A stretch of DNA of 64,000 nucleotides from Aquimarina aggregata. Its GTDB lineage: Bacteria; Bacteroidota; Bacteroidia; Flavobacteriales; Flavobacteriaceae. The stretch covers positions 121,823 to 185,822 of the forward strand of contig NZ_LQRT01000005.1 in assembly GCF_001632745.1 (NCBI RefSeq), read 5' to 3'. Below, piece after piece: positions 35,395-44,560 of the stretch. Position 1 is the first letter of the stretch; every line of letters begins with the position of its first letter. The translations under genes and the position numbers were made by a program. Under the pieces are notes generated by a model that worked only from the letters and a program-made list of their open reading frames with translations, had not been told where the DNA came from and did not search any database.

Positions 35395-36431
35395 TAATTT
35401 AAACTTTTAACTATTATATTCGTAAGCTCATGGTCAAATATAGGGAGGGAATCTATGTTATTATAATGAATATTAATATTGTCAATAACAGTAGAGCTTT
35501 TTATATTTCCTTCGTCTAATTTGAGTGCTAAGTTATCATTATCTTTATTGTTTATTATTATTTCTTTAAAATCGCAACCATTACATCTATTAATCCACAA
35601 TCCGCACATAATTAATTCTTCACCTGCCGAAGTATCTTCAATTGGTTTCATGAATTTAGTAGTTCCAGTTGCATAATCTTTGATATGAATATAATTAAAT
35701 TTATGATCACTACCTGTAATATATGCTCCATTACGATCAGAACTATTTACTATTAAACTATCAATACGAACATTTTTCGGGTTATCATTCCAACCATAAA
35801 TCTGCATAGCGGCACTTGTATACTGATAATAGGACTCTCCAGATCCTAATCCATCAATTATAACTTTATTAAAAAAAATATCTTCGACTCCCTGGTATAT
35901 ATTACATCCTCTACTTTCTTTTTTATCCCAACTCAAAATTGTATCTGTTTTAACAATCATTTCATCTATACGAATCATTCTCGATTTTCTAACAAAGAAT
36001 CGAGAATATGAAGTAACTTTTCCCAAAAATATGATATTAGAAGATTCTTTCTTTAGATTTTCATTAATTCGAATTTCACCTGCAAAACTAGCATTATCAA
36101 ATTGTAATCGTAATTGTTCTCTTCCTTCCAGCACCAAATTCGTTTTATAATACCCTTCTGGAAAAATAATTTCAACACCTCCTTCTGCCAAATCAATTAC
36201 AGTTTCCAGTGCATTTTTATTTGATTTTGGATTCATCCCTATTCTCTCGTTTGGAAAAACGCCATATCTTCTAACATCTCCTATTTTATATGTATCAAAT
36301 AGGACATATTTTGCTTCATCAATTAATTTCTTAGGAGTACTTTCAAAATTTATATTCTTAGTGTTTTCATTTTTTAAACATGAGTTAAAGGAATAGAGAA
36401 TCACTAAAAACAGGACTACTTTACTTTTCAT
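35394..36431 (-). CDS. Predicted right-handed beta-helix lipoprotein in the polysaccharide cluster
   Basis: About 345 residues from the ATG at 36431, three codons into a longer ORF (36440). It has a signal peptide with lipobox FNSC (Cys18) and, from about residue 60, repeating short strands with Ile/Val at regular spacing (GVEIIFPEGYYKTNLVLEGR, NIIFLGKVTSYSRFFVRK, MQIYGWNDNPKNVRIDS), as in pectin-lyase-like helices. GVFPN near residue 60 recalls the start of phage and plant pectate-type helices. It could be a polysaccharide lyase, epimerase or binding protein acting on the chain outside the cell. No catalytic residues were identified. It overlaps both neighbours by a few bases. Confidence 0.68.
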   Translation of the reverse strand: MKSKVVLFLVILYSFNSCLKNENTKNINFESTPKKLIDEAKYVLFDTYKIGDVRRYGVFPNERIGMNPKSNKNALETVIDLAEGGVEIIFPEGYYKTNLVLEGREQLRLQFDNASFAGEIRINENLKKESSNIIFLGKVTSYSRFFVRKSRMIRIDEMIVKTDTILSWDKKESRGCNIYQGVEDIFFNKVIIDGLGSGESYYQYTSAAMQIYGWNDNPKNVRIDSLIVNSSDRNGAYITGSDHKFNYIHIKDYATGTTKFMKPIEDTSAGEELIMCGLWINRCNGCDFKEIIINNKDNDNLALKLDEGNIKSSTVIDNINIHYNNIDSLPIFDHELTNIIVKSLN

Positions 36432-37152
36432 ATACATCATCTAAGGTATCAAAATCTGTAACTTTTATTAACCTGTTTCTAACTTCATTTATATCCTTTT
36501 CAACATGTCTTAATCGTTGAGACATATACATACCTTTTTCGATAAGATTTTTGGTAACAGCTGAATTCCCCCCCACAGTTACACCATCTCCAATTAAAAC
36601 TCCGGGATTAAAAATACATCTCGATCCAATATATACATTATTCCCAACTTTAATTTCCCCATCAACCCTAATTCTTTCTGCACCACTTTGACCGTGAACA
36701 TAACCATGCGTCCACATTTGCGAACCCGAACCAGCTAGGATAGAAAAATCACCAAAAATAATATCTCGTGTTACATCTATATAATGTCTTGTAGTTAATT
36801 TTGTTAATTCTCCCAACTCAAGTCTTGCCTCTCCATAGGTAATACCAATAGCAGATCTTTTAATAAAATTTAAATTCCCTATCGCTCCTCTTTTCTTAAA
36901 AACACAGCTTAGGGGGCCTTTTATTACATTTAATTTCCCTATGTAACCTTCATCCTCTATTGTAAGGTTCTTTATATATATAAAATTGAAATGGCCTATC
37001 GTAACTTTAGGCCCTAATATTAATTTATCTACACATAGAAATACAAAACCTATTTTAGCGCTCCAAGCAATTTGATGACCCAAAAGTTTTAGACATAAAT
37101 TTGCCATTTTCCAAGGGAACAAACAACACAGTATTGTCAAAAATTTCTTCAT
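36421..37152 (-). CDS. Left-handed beta-helix acyltransferase (hexapeptide repeat)
   Basis: A 243-residue enzyme of the DapH/LpxA/WcaF-like fold. Hexapeptide turns run through the middle and end in VGNNVYIGSRCIFNPGVLIG and DGVTVGGNSAVTKNLIEKG, the usual CoA-binding end. The His in MWTHGYVHG is a candidate catalytic base. It probably adds an acetyl or other acyl group to a sugar of the repeat unit. The N-terminus is hydrophobic (FLTILCCLFPWKMANLCLKL), which suggests membrane contact. It is next to a Wzy-like gene. The acyl donor and sugar are unknown. Confidence 0.8.
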   Translation of the reverse strand: MKKFLTILCCLFPWKMANLCLKLLGHQIAWSAKIGFVFLCVDKLILGPKVTIGHFNFIYIKNLTIEDEGYIGKLNVIKGPLSCVFKKRGAIGNLNFIKRSAIGITYGEARLELGELTKLTTRHYIDVTRDIIFGDFSILAGSGSQMWTHGYVHGQSGAERIRVDGEIKVGNNVYIGSRCIFNPGVLIGDGVTVGGNSAVTKNLIEKGMYMSQRLRHVEKDINEVRNRLIKVTDFDTLDDVYEK

Positions 37153-37169
37153 ATTTTAAGTAAAAGTAT

Positions 37170-38498
37170 TTATTTAATAATTCTAAAATATTTATAACCG
37201 CCTCCTTTATGTTTTAAAATAATCTTACTAGTTAATATCCTAAAAAACCAAGCAAAGAGAAGAAAAGCTACAATATTATAAATGCCCTGAGCCACAACAA
37301 TAAAGTTAACAACTAGCATGAAAAAATTGATAACTAAAAAATAAAAAAATAACGGTAAATATTGAACTTTACCCTTTAGTATTTTTTTGAATACATTTTT
37401 TTGATAAACACCCAAAAAAAACATGAAAAATATCGAAAACCATCCAAAATCAACATACAAAGGTCCAAAAAAAGTGATATAAACCGCAATTCTAGGAGGG
37501 CTATTTTGAATTTTTTTTAAATCAAAATTTGTTCTAAAAATTATATTCGAAAACTTTGCAAGTATATTAAAAGTATATGCCCCAAAATGAAATTTTTCTT
37601 TGTAATTTTTTCTTAAAAAAGAAAACTCATATACACCATGAATATAATATTGCACAAAATTAAGAGAAAACGTTTTTAAAGATTGTGACAATTCATTTTT
37701 AGTATGTACTATTCTTTCTACTGCTTCTTCTTTAGGTTGTAACGTAAAATTATAACCTGCATTTGTCAATATATGTTTAACTGCTCTATCTCTAGTAATC
37801 GTATATTCTTTTGTTCTATCGATAAACATATTAAAAGAATATATTCCAAGTAAAAATATTCCTGTACCAATCAATAGAATCTGTTTTAAATTTAACCTTA
37901 TTTTTTTAAAATATCTTAAATATATTACTAATAGTAGAATAACAACAAAAATACCAGATCTCGATCCAGTACTTAAAAATTCATATATAGTAACTAAAAA
38001 AAGAAAAAGACATATGATGTATAACTTTATTCTTTTTTCACCTATACTATAATATAAAAACAATGGTAAAAAACTAAATGGGTTAATAATAGCAGAGATA
38101 ATACTAATAATTGATGGTCCCTTTTGTGATAATAGCATTCTGTTATCAGATACACTATTGGAAATAGAAATCTCACGCAAATAAAACTTATCAAAAAATT
38201 TTAATAAGAGTCCAAAGATTGCTATAATTAATACTACTTTAAGTACTTTCTTAAGAATATTTTGGTCATAAAAGAATAGCTTTTCATTATTGATGCTTAC
38301 ACTATCTGTTTTGAACAAAAAATATCCTAAAAAAAAGAAAATATAATTAATAACGATAAAAAAAATGGACAAAAAATCTAAATTGTGATTTACTTTAAAA
38401 GAAGTTGTGATAAATAAAAATAACCAAAATACTATACCATAAACGGTAATTTTATATGGGCTTAGTTTTAATAGAAAACTTTTATTTATATAATTCAT
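37170..38498 (-). CDS. Oligosaccharide repeat-unit polymerase (Wzy-like)
   Basis: A 442-residue protein with about eleven helices and no link by motif to the WaaL-like proteins at 25602 and 34168. The N-terminal half, the segment YEFLSTGSRSGIFVVILLLV and a long loop with HGVYEFSFLRKNYKEK fit the oligosaccharide repeat unit polymerase family found in capsule and O-antigen clusters. It would polymerise repeat units in the periplasm. Its codon use is strongly AT-biased with many Phe/Ile/Lys, typical of such genes. Assigned on topology and context. Confidence 0.75.
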   Translation of the reverse strand: MNYINKSFLLKLSPYKITVYGIVFWLFLFITTSFKVNHNLDFLSIFFIVINYIFFFLGYFLFKTDSVSINNEKLFFYDQNILKKVLKVVLIIAIFGLLLKFFDKFYLREISISNSVSDNRMLLSQKGPSIISIISAIINPFSFLPLFLYYSIGEKRIKLYIICLFLFLVTIYEFLSTGSRSGIFVVILLLVIYLRYFKKIRLNLKQILLIGTGIFLLGIYSFNMFIDRTKEYTITRDRAVKHILTNAGYNFTLQPKEEAVERIVHTKNELSQSLKTFSLNFVQYYIHGVYEFSFLRKNYKEKFHFGAYTFNILAKFSNIIFRTNFDLKKIQNSPPRIAVYITFFGPLYVDFGWFSIFFMFFLGVYQKNVFKKILKGKVQYLPLFFYFLVINFFMLVVNFIVVAQGIYNIVAFLLFAWFFRILTSKIILKHKGGGYKYFRIIK

Positions 38499-38592
38499 AA
38501 AATTAATATAAGGATAGAATCACCTTATAAAGGTTAATTGCAAAGTTCGACATCTATATAAGAGTAACACATTTTAATTTTGACAATTCCCA

Positions 38593-38775
38593 TTAACCAT
38601 AACAGGTAAAACACGATGGATTATAGACATTTAACATAACTGAATATTCTCCAGAATCTATTTGATTATTTGCAAATAGATCAGTAAACTTACCGTACCT
38701 TGAATAGAATGTGATAAGTTCTCATCATCATTTTCACAACTAAAGATTAACACCGATAAGAAAATATATTTTCAT
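38593..38775 (-). pseudogene. Remnant of a small lipoprotein gene broken by two frameshifts
   Basis: The minus strand from ATG 38775 reads MKIYFLIGV then stops. Shifting by one base gives YIFLSVLIFSCENDDENLSH, a signal peptide with lipobox IFSC and a typical acidic start. A second shift gives YGKFTDLFANNQ, IDSGEYSVMLNVYNPSCF and TCYG before a stop at 38593. Joined, they make a plausible lipoprotein of about 60 residues. The frames abut with little overlap, which argues for decay of one gene. It is short, so chance cannot be ruled out. Confidence 0.4.
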
Positions 38776-38785
38776 TTGTAAAATA

Positions 38786-40105
38786 CTAGATTTCTGAAAG
38801 AACCTTTTCAAAAGCATTTATAACCTTTTCAGTATTTCGATCACTAATAACATTAACATTGGTATATGGATCTGTTAATAACCCCTTAAAGCTTGTTTTA
38901 TTAATCTTATTAATAAAATCAATTTTCTCATCTAAATCTATTTCTTCAAATTTATTATTACGTACTCTCTTTATTATTTCATTTAAATGTTCTAATGAAT
39001 TAATAAATTTGCAATTCTTAGCTTCGTTATTTATTGTTTCTACTAAAGTAACAACCGGTTTGTTAGCTAATACACTTTCAATAGCTACAGTACCCGTTAC
39101 TGTAATTATTAAATCCGAATTATTAAAAGCATGTTCCATGCTCACGCTATGATGTAATGCTCGTATATTTTTACAATTCGAAACAACACGTAACAAATCT
39201 TTGTTGAGCTCATAATTAGATTTTGGATTAGGCTTAATGAATAAAATAGCATCATCAGGTATAGTCTCTGAAATTGATCTTATTAACTTAGATTGATCTT
39301 TATATTTTCTTCCCCATACATCCAAATTTGCTTCTGGTTGCATTTGAAGTGGATATAGGATGGCAAACTTACTATCTTTTTCTACTCTAGAATAAGAACT
39401 AAGGTCCCATTTTTCAATATTCCTTTTCTTTTCTTTTTCTAGATTTAGTTTGATAAATGGATTGGGAATATTATACTTATCTCCTTTATAGTAAGAAGCT
39501 ATTTTTTTAATTTTATCAAGGCTCTTTTCTCTCTTTGATTTAGCAATATTTTTCATATAATCTGGACGAATCGTTTTATTTACAATTACGTCTATAATCT
39601 CTATCGCCTCTTCCCTTTCTAAAATTTCACCACTACCAGAAAAAGGATCTAATGTATCATATTTATAAAAAGAAAATCTCCCCACAGGGTATCTGCAGGT
39701 TACTGGGTTTAAAAATAAAATATTTTGCTCCTTGCAATTTCCAATGGTTAATAATTCATGAAATGCAGTTGCCTCACCAAAAACAATATTTGGTTTTACT
39801 TCATCAAGTATCTCTTTTATCTTACTATTGTAGTAATAAAAATACTCAATCCCTTTTTTCTTAAAAAAACTAACTTGTCTATCTGAAACAATTGCTTCTT
39901 CAATATACTCTATCTGTTTCTCTCCCCTATTTACAAAATTGTTTTTAGGATATGGAATATTAAAGATTTTAGCTTTTTTCATAGTAGGTGCAAAATCTTT
40001 ATTTTGAATAAGCCAAAAAATTTCGTGATCTTTTTTCAATAACTCGATTGCTATTTTTTCAAAAAAAAATGTTTTGTACCTATTTTCTATAAACAATATT
40101 CTCAT
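38786..40105 (-). CDS. Capsule-type glycosyltransferase, possible nonulosonate transferase
   Basis: A 439-residue GT-B-like protein of the capsule polysaccharide biosynthesis type (related to KpsC/KpsS and sialyl-like transferases). The C-terminal half has FAILYPLQMQPEANLDVWG, DDAILFIKPNPKSNYELN, HHSVSMEHAFNNSDLIITVT and GTVAIESVLANKPVV, the conserved donor-site pattern. It overlaps the CMP-sugar synthetase gene by 4 nt, which suggests it transfers the CMP-linked nonulosonic acid made by the genes upstream. That link is inferred from coupling. The N-terminal half is poorly conserved. Confidence 0.75.
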   Translation of the reverse strand: MRILFIENRYKTFFFEKIAIELLKKDHEIFWLIQNKDFAPTMKKAKIFNIPYPKNNFVNRGEKQIEYIEEAIVSDRQVSFFKKKGIEYFYYYNSKIKEILDEVKPNIVFGEATAFHELLTIGNCKEQNILFLNPVTCRYPVGRFSFYKYDTLDPFSGSGEILEREEAIEIIDVIVNKTIRPDYMKNIAKSKREKSLDKIKKIASYYKGDKYNIPNPFIKLNLEKEKKRNIEKWDLSSYSRVEKDSKFAILYPLQMQPEANLDVWGRKYKDQSKLIRSISETIPDDAILFIKPNPKSNYELNKDLLRVVSNCKNIRALHHSVSMEHAFNNSDLIITVTGTVAIESVLANKPVVTLVETINNEAKNCKFINSLEHLNEIIKRVRNNKFEEIDLDEKIDFINKINKTSFKGLLTDPYTNVNVISDRNTEKVINAFEKVLSEI

Positions 40106-40785
40106 TTACTATTTTTTAATAATTGTTCTGCAATTAACCAATCGAATCTTGTATCTATGTCAACAGAATCCTCTTTTTTCATTATATAAGCGTAGGACCT
40201 ATCAGAATAATATTCTTTCATCTTTATCAACTCTCTACTAAACACATAGACTGCACCGTTAGGAAAGTATGACATTCTATGATCTTGTCTGTTTTTTAGC
40301 TGATTATTCTCGTCAAAAATCTCGTCAAAACTACCATTTTCATTAATATATTTATGCCAACTAATTGGATGATGCTCTTGACAGTAACTCAAAATAGAAT
40401 CTGCTCTTTTTTTAAAAAACAAATCAATCGCTTCATCGATATGTATTGATGTTCTCAAAGGGCTTGTTGGTTGTAAAACAACGAATTCGTTTATTTCAAT
40501 TTTTTCATCCTCGCATATTTTATCTAATGTATAATTATATACATCAATTGCCTTTGCATCATCTGTTGCCAAATGATTTGGCCTCATAAACGGGCATTCT
40601 AATCCGTTTTTAATCGCGATATTAGCAATTCCTTCATCATCTGTACTTATAATTGCTCGAGTAATACTTTTAGACTTTAAAGCAGCTTCTGCAGTATAGG
40701 CTAAAAGGGGCTTGCCGTTTAATTCTTTAATATTTTTACCAGGTAATCCTTTTGATCCACCTCGTGCAGGTATAATTGCTAGCAT
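40102..40785 (-). CDS. neuA: CMP-nonulosonic acid synthetase (acylneuraminate cytidylyltransferase)
   Basis: A 227-residue enzyme that activates a sialic-acid-like sugar with CTP to its CMP form. It has the N-terminal nucleotide loop IIPARGGSKGLPGKNIKEL, the sugar-binding stretch FVVLQPTSPLRTSIHIDEA and the metal site VDIDTRFDW. Length fits NeuA, PseF and LegF. The gene partners (legB, legC, neuB, ptmE-like) point to a legionaminic-type acid rather than Neu5Ac, so neuA is used in the broad sense. It is 11 nt downstream of the ptmE-like gene. Confidence 0.92.
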   Translation of the reverse strand: MLAIIPARGGSKGLPGKNIKELNGKPLLAYTAEAALKSKSITRAIISTDDEGIANIAIKNGLECPFMRPNHLATDDAKAIDVYNYTLDKICEDEKIEINEFVVLQPTSPLRTSIHIDEAIDLFFKKRADSILSYCQEHHPISWHKYINENGSFDEIFDENNQLKNRQDHRMSYFPNGAVYVFSRELIKMKEYYSDRSYAYIMKKEDSVDIDTRFDWLIAEQLLKNSK

Positions 40786-40796
40786 AAAATATTTAA

Positions 40797-41840
40797 TTAC
40801 GATATATGTTTAACGAAGTCTTGTGCTTGTTTATAATCCAGAGGTTTTCCAATATCAATCCAATACCCAAAAATTGGTTTATGAATTAATCTTTTTTCAC
40901 TATTAATTATTTTCTCCATCAGATCAGTAATATCAAAAAATTCGTTATGTGGTATTTCCTTTATCAATTCTTTTTTAAAAAGGTAAACACCTGCATTTGA
41001 ATGATATATATAAGATGGCTTTTCTTTAAAGTTCTTAACAAAAGGTCCATTGGTCTCAAATACAGCATAAGGTACATCAACTTTATATTCAGTTGAAGCA
41101 ACTGCCATATCTGCATTTTCATTAATCAATCCAAGATATAAATCTTCAAAATCTACATTAGTAAATAAATCACTATTCATAAGTAAAATATTTTCTGTGC
41201 TAAAATTTTCGACTAATGATAATGCCCCTGCTGTACCTAATGGTTTATCCTCCCATACATATTCTATAGAAATTCCTTTTGACGTACCATCTCCAAAATA
41301 TTCCTCGATCTGTTCTCCTAAATATTTAACTGATATATATATTTTATTAATCCCATACTTAATTAACCTATCTATATTATGCTCTATGATAGGTTTGTCA
41401 CCTAAAGTTAACATTGGTTTTGGAACTCTATCGGTCAATGGACTCAATCTTTTTCCTCGTCCACCTGCCATTATCATGCATTCAACAGGTAATAATGATT
41501 TTGTTTTATCTAGATCTATTATCCTCGTTAACTCATTTTTTTTATTGAGAACAGGAAGGATTTTTAACTTTTTCTGTCGGTATTGATTTAGATTTGGCGA
41601 AGAACTATCATTAGTTGTGAATACAAAATTTTTATTACAAACGGCATCTACTGTTTCATTTAAATCTTCACTTTTGACAATTGCCCTTCTTATATCCCCA
41701 TCGGTTAATGAACCTATTACTTCATTATCATCATTCTTCACAAACAATATTAGCCTACTAACATCAGTTATCGAGTTCAACTGATTTAAAGCTTGAATGA
41801 TAGTTTTATCTCTATGAATTAAAATATTATTATTGTCCAT
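40797..41840 (-). CDS. CBS-domain sugar-1-phosphate nucleotidyltransferase (PtmE-like)
   Basis: A 347-residue two-part protein. Residues 1-115 hold a pair of CBS domains (DGDIRRAIVKSEDLNE, LKILPVLNKKNELTRIID). Residues 120-347 form a nucleotidyltransferase with MIMAGGRGKRLSPLTDRVPK, MLTLGDKPIIEHNI and the metal motif MNSDLFTN. This matches PtmE, which in Campylobacter makes GDP-GlcN for the GDP-linked legionaminic acid route. It lies between neuB and neuA. A role in making the GDP- or UDP-sugar precursor is likely; the nucleotide used cannot be read. Confidence 0.88.
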   Translation of the reverse strand: MDNNNILIHRDKTIIQALNQLNSITDVSRLILFVKNDDNEVIGSLTDGDIRRAIVKSEDLNETVDAVCNKNFVFTTNDSSSPNLNQYRQKKLKILPVLNKKNELTRIIDLDKTKSLLPVECMIMAGGRGKRLSPLTDRVPKPMLTLGDKPIIEHNIDRLIKYGINKIYISVKYLGEQIEEYFGDGTSKGISIEYVWEDKPLGTAGALSLVENFSTENILLMNSDLFTNVDFEDLYLGLINENADMAVASTEYKVDVPYAVFETNGPFVKNFKEKPSYIYHSNAGVYLFKKELIKEIPHNEFFDITDLMEKIINSEKRLIHKPIFGYWIDIGKPLDYKQAQDFVKHIS

Positions 41841-41844
41841 TTTA

Positions 41845-42900
41845 TTATAAATATTCCCATTTCAAAACTTCATCTTCCCCTATATCCTGATTAATTTTTC
41901 TTCCAATTACAAAATCAATTTGGTCTGGAGGTATTTGATTTCCAGGTCTTTTAGCCGTTAAATCTTCTTTTGTTAATAAATGTCCCTTATTAAGGCTTTG
42001 TTTAACAACTAAACTTCTTCTAAATTTAAGTTTTTTAGACTCTTCAGCCTCAGAAACTGTTCTTTTATAATTGCCCAAAGCTTTATTAATATGCTGAGAT
42101 CCTTCACAAATAACACTTAATTCACTAGGGTCAGCAGATATTTCATGATCCCAACCAGGCAATTCTTTATCTAATGTAAAATGTTTTTCAATAATACAAA
42201 CTCCTAATGCTACTGATGCCAAAGGGATCGAGGTACCAATAGTATGATCCGAGAAACCAACTGGTAGCCCAAATGTTTTCTGTAACATCGTAATATTATT
42301 CAAATGTATATCTTGATAATCAGGCGGGTATATAGATATACAATGCAAAAGAATAACCTCTTTATTCCCTACTTCATTACAGACAGCAACCGCTTTCTCA
42401 ATTTCACTTAAATTTGCCATACCAGTAGAAATTATGATAGGCTTTTTCTTTGAAGCAACATAGCGAATAAAATCCAGATTGTTAATATCCATGGATGCAA
42501 TCTTGAAAAATGGCACTCCTAGATCATCTAACAAATCTGCTTCTCCAGTCGAAAAAGGAGACGATGCAAATTGAATAGAATGCGAATCGCAAAATTCTTT
42601 AAGTTCTTTATGTTGATCGTTAGTCAGTGTATATTTATTAACCATTTCTCTTAAAGAACCAAAATGTTTCTTAGGGGAATCATTATATACTCGATTTCTA
42701 TCATACTCTTCTTTACTCACTAACGAATCTGGAGTCCAAGATTGAAATTTCACGCAATGTGCCCCACATTGTTTAGCAGAAAGAATCATCTCTTTTGCTA
42801 AATCCATATCCCCATTATGATTTGCTCCAATTTCGGCTATGATATATGGTGCTCCAAAATTTTGAACATGATTTCTGTTATCAATTTTTATTTTATTCAT
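41845..42900 (-). CDS. neuB: Nonulosonic acid synthase (NeuB/LegI family)
   Basis: A 351-residue enzyme that condenses phosphoenolpyruvate with a six-carbon amino sugar to form a nine-carbon nonulosonic acid. The TIM-barrel part (about 15-275) has AEIGANHNGDMDLAKEMI, VKFQSWTPDSL, IASMDINNLDFI, LHCISIYPP and GFSDHTIGTSIPLASVALG. The C-terminal SAF (antifreeze-like) domain (about 290-351) has NKGHLLTKEDLTAKRPGNQI. Both domains are needed and present. The product is probably a legionaminic-type acid given legB and legC upstream. Confidence 0.93.
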   Translation of the reverse strand: MNKIKIDNRNHVQNFGAPYIIAEIGANHNGDMDLAKEMILSAKQCGAHCVKFQSWTPDSLVSKEEYDRNRVYNDSPKKHFGSLREMVNKYTLTNDQHKELKEFCDSHSIQFASSPFSTGEADLLDDLGVPFFKIASMDINNLDFIRYVASKKKPIIISTGMANLSEIEKAVAVCNEVGNKEVILLHCISIYPPDYQDIHLNNITMLQKTFGLPVGFSDHTIGTSIPLASVALGVCIIEKHFTLDKELPGWDHEISADPSELSVICEGSQHINKALGNYKRTVSEAEESKKLKFRRSLVVKQSLNKGHLLTKEDLTAKRPGNQIPPDQIDFVIGRKINQDIGEDEVLKWEYL

Positions 42901-42908
42901 TTCTTCTT

Positions 42909-43793
42909 TTATAAAGTTACCTCTTCAAACCAAAACAGTTTGTTTTTATTTGTATTAATTTTATCGAGATGATTATCGAGATGATTATTGTCATTTAAAA
43001 TCAATTCTCCAAATCTTTCATGTTCAACCACTTTTTTCTCGCATATTCTTATTCCGTGCAATTTACAAAAATCATAAACTTTAGATTTTATATTATATAA
43101 TTTTTTAAGTGACTCTCTACCTATTTTATTTGACAAACCTAATGTGTTTTGATCATGTTGCCTATAAAAGGTTTCTTCATTTGAAAAACCAACCAAGAGC
43201 TTAGGGGTTATATTAAATAATTGTAAAAATAATATCCAATCAAACGCTGGAATTGAAATATCAATTTTTAATACAAAGCCCTTTAAAATATGTGTTCTCA
43301 TTGCTGAATTACCTAAGCCCAAAACATTATAATTACTTAAAAAGTCAAAGTCTACCTTCAATTTACCATTAACAAAGCGCTCATTCCAGAAATTTCTATG
43401 TTTAATATTGCCAGCATCGTTTATTATGGAAAGATCATTAAAAACTATATCATAACTTTTTTCTTTAATCATTTTGTATGATTCAAAAATTCTATTTTTA
43501 GAAAACATGTCGTCTGTGTCTCCAAAAACTATTAATTCATATTTGGCCTCTTTTATGTAATTCAAAATTTCTGACCTAATAAGAACTGGTATTTTAGATT
43601 TTGGATTTTTAATCTCAAATCTCAAATTATATTTTTGTAGTCTTTTTAACAAATCATCATTCGCACAACCATCATTAAATAGTAATAAATCAAATTTTTT
43701 AAATGTTTGTTTATCCAAAGACTCTAAGAATGAATCAAAGTACTTTAAATTATTTGGGAAAATCACCGAGACAAATGCTACAATATTATTCAT
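42909..43793 (-). CDS. Glycosyltransferase family 2
   Basis: A 294-residue GT-A transferase. The N-terminal donor fold shows FDLLLFNDGCANDDLL and the metal-binding DTDD in YELIVFGDTDDMFSKNRIF (about residue 92). The C-terminal half (FYRQHDQNTLGLSNKIGR) fits acceptor binding. It lies between the neuD-like and neuB genes, inside the nonulosonic acid block, with an 8-nt gap to neuB. It most likely adds a sugar of the same repeat unit. The donor is not known. Confidence 0.85.
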   Translation of the reverse strand: MNNIVAFVSVIFPNNLKYFDSFLESLDKQTFKKFDLLLFNDGCANDDLLKRLQKYNLRFEIKNPKSKIPVLIRSEILNYIKEAKYELIVFGDTDDMFSKNRIFESYKMIKEKSYDIVFNDLSIINDAGNIKHRNFWNERFVNGKLKVDFDFLSNYNVLGLGNSAMRTHILKGFVLKIDISIPAFDWILFLQLFNITPKLLVGFSNEETFYRQHDQNTLGLSNKIGRESLKKLYNIKSKVYDFCKLHGIRICEKKVVEHERFGELILNDNNHLDNHLDKINTNKNKLFWFEEVTL

Positions 43794-43834
43794 GAGTACA
43801 TATAAATAATTAGAGTTCTGCTTAAAAGCACCTC

Positions 43835-44464
43835 TTATTTATTAAATTTTTTTGCAGGAACACCAAATACAATTTGATTATCTCCAACATCCTTGGTGAC
43901 CAAAGAAGATGCTCCAACAGTAGAATTATTTCCTATTTTTTTGTACTGTAAAATCGTTGCCGCCACACCTAATAAATTACAACTCCCTATTTCTACGCCT
44001 CCAGAAATGTTAACAGTTGGATTAATTACATTATAACTATTAATAAAAACATCATGCCCAATTGTAGTTGAAAGATTGAAAATATTAAAATTTTCTATTC
44101 TTATTTGTGTTGTAAAAATAACACCAGCCGTTACAATGTTACCAATACCAAAAGTTACGTTTTCTTTATCAAAAACTACTGAAGGATGTATCAAATTAGG
44201 AAAATGAAAGTTCTTAAACTTATTAGTTAATTTGTCAATTAATTTTGGCTCTCCTACTCCAATTGCAAGGGATGGAGGAGTCTCAAATTTCAAAATCAAA
44301 AATTCTTCCTCTGAAAGGATTGGAATACTTTTTTCCTTGAATATTAAAGAATCACTTGATTCAATATCAATAAAACCTTTAACATTATATTTATTTATTT
44401 CTTTAATCAAAAAATAAACTTCTTTGGCGAAACCACCTGAGCCTAATATGTATATATCTTTCAT
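43835..44464 (-). CDS. NeuD/PglD-type sugar N- or O-acyltransferase
   Basis: A 209-residue two-domain acyltransferase: an N-terminal Rossmann-like part (YILGSGGFAKEVYFLIKEIN, residues 4-23) and a left-handed beta-helix (about 100-200) with the catalytic His in NLSTTIGHDVFIN and the CoA or ACP end GVAATILQYKKIGNNSTVGA. NeuD, LegH and PglD of this fold acylate nonulosonic acids or their amino-sugar precursors. It follows a ketoacyl synthase, ACP and ketoreductase, so a hydroxyacyl-ACP rather than acetyl-CoA may be the donor. That donor choice is inference. Confidence 0.88.
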   Translation of the reverse strand: MKDIYILGSGGFAKEVYFLIKEINKYNVKGFIDIESSDSLIFKEKSIPILSEEEFLILKFETPPSLAIGVGEPKLIDKLTNKFKNFHFPNLIHPSVVFDKENVTFGIGNIVTAGVIFTTQIRIENFNIFNLSTTIGHDVFINSYNVINPTVNISGGVEIGSCNLLGVAATILQYKKIGNNSTVGASSLVTKDVGDNQIVFGVPAKKFNK

Positions 44465-44560
44465 AATTCTAAATACTTATTTTAAAAAACCGATCAATCT
44501 TAATAACACAGGGTCAAGAATTAAAATTTACCAAATATTAATTAAGTCAACAATTTCATA

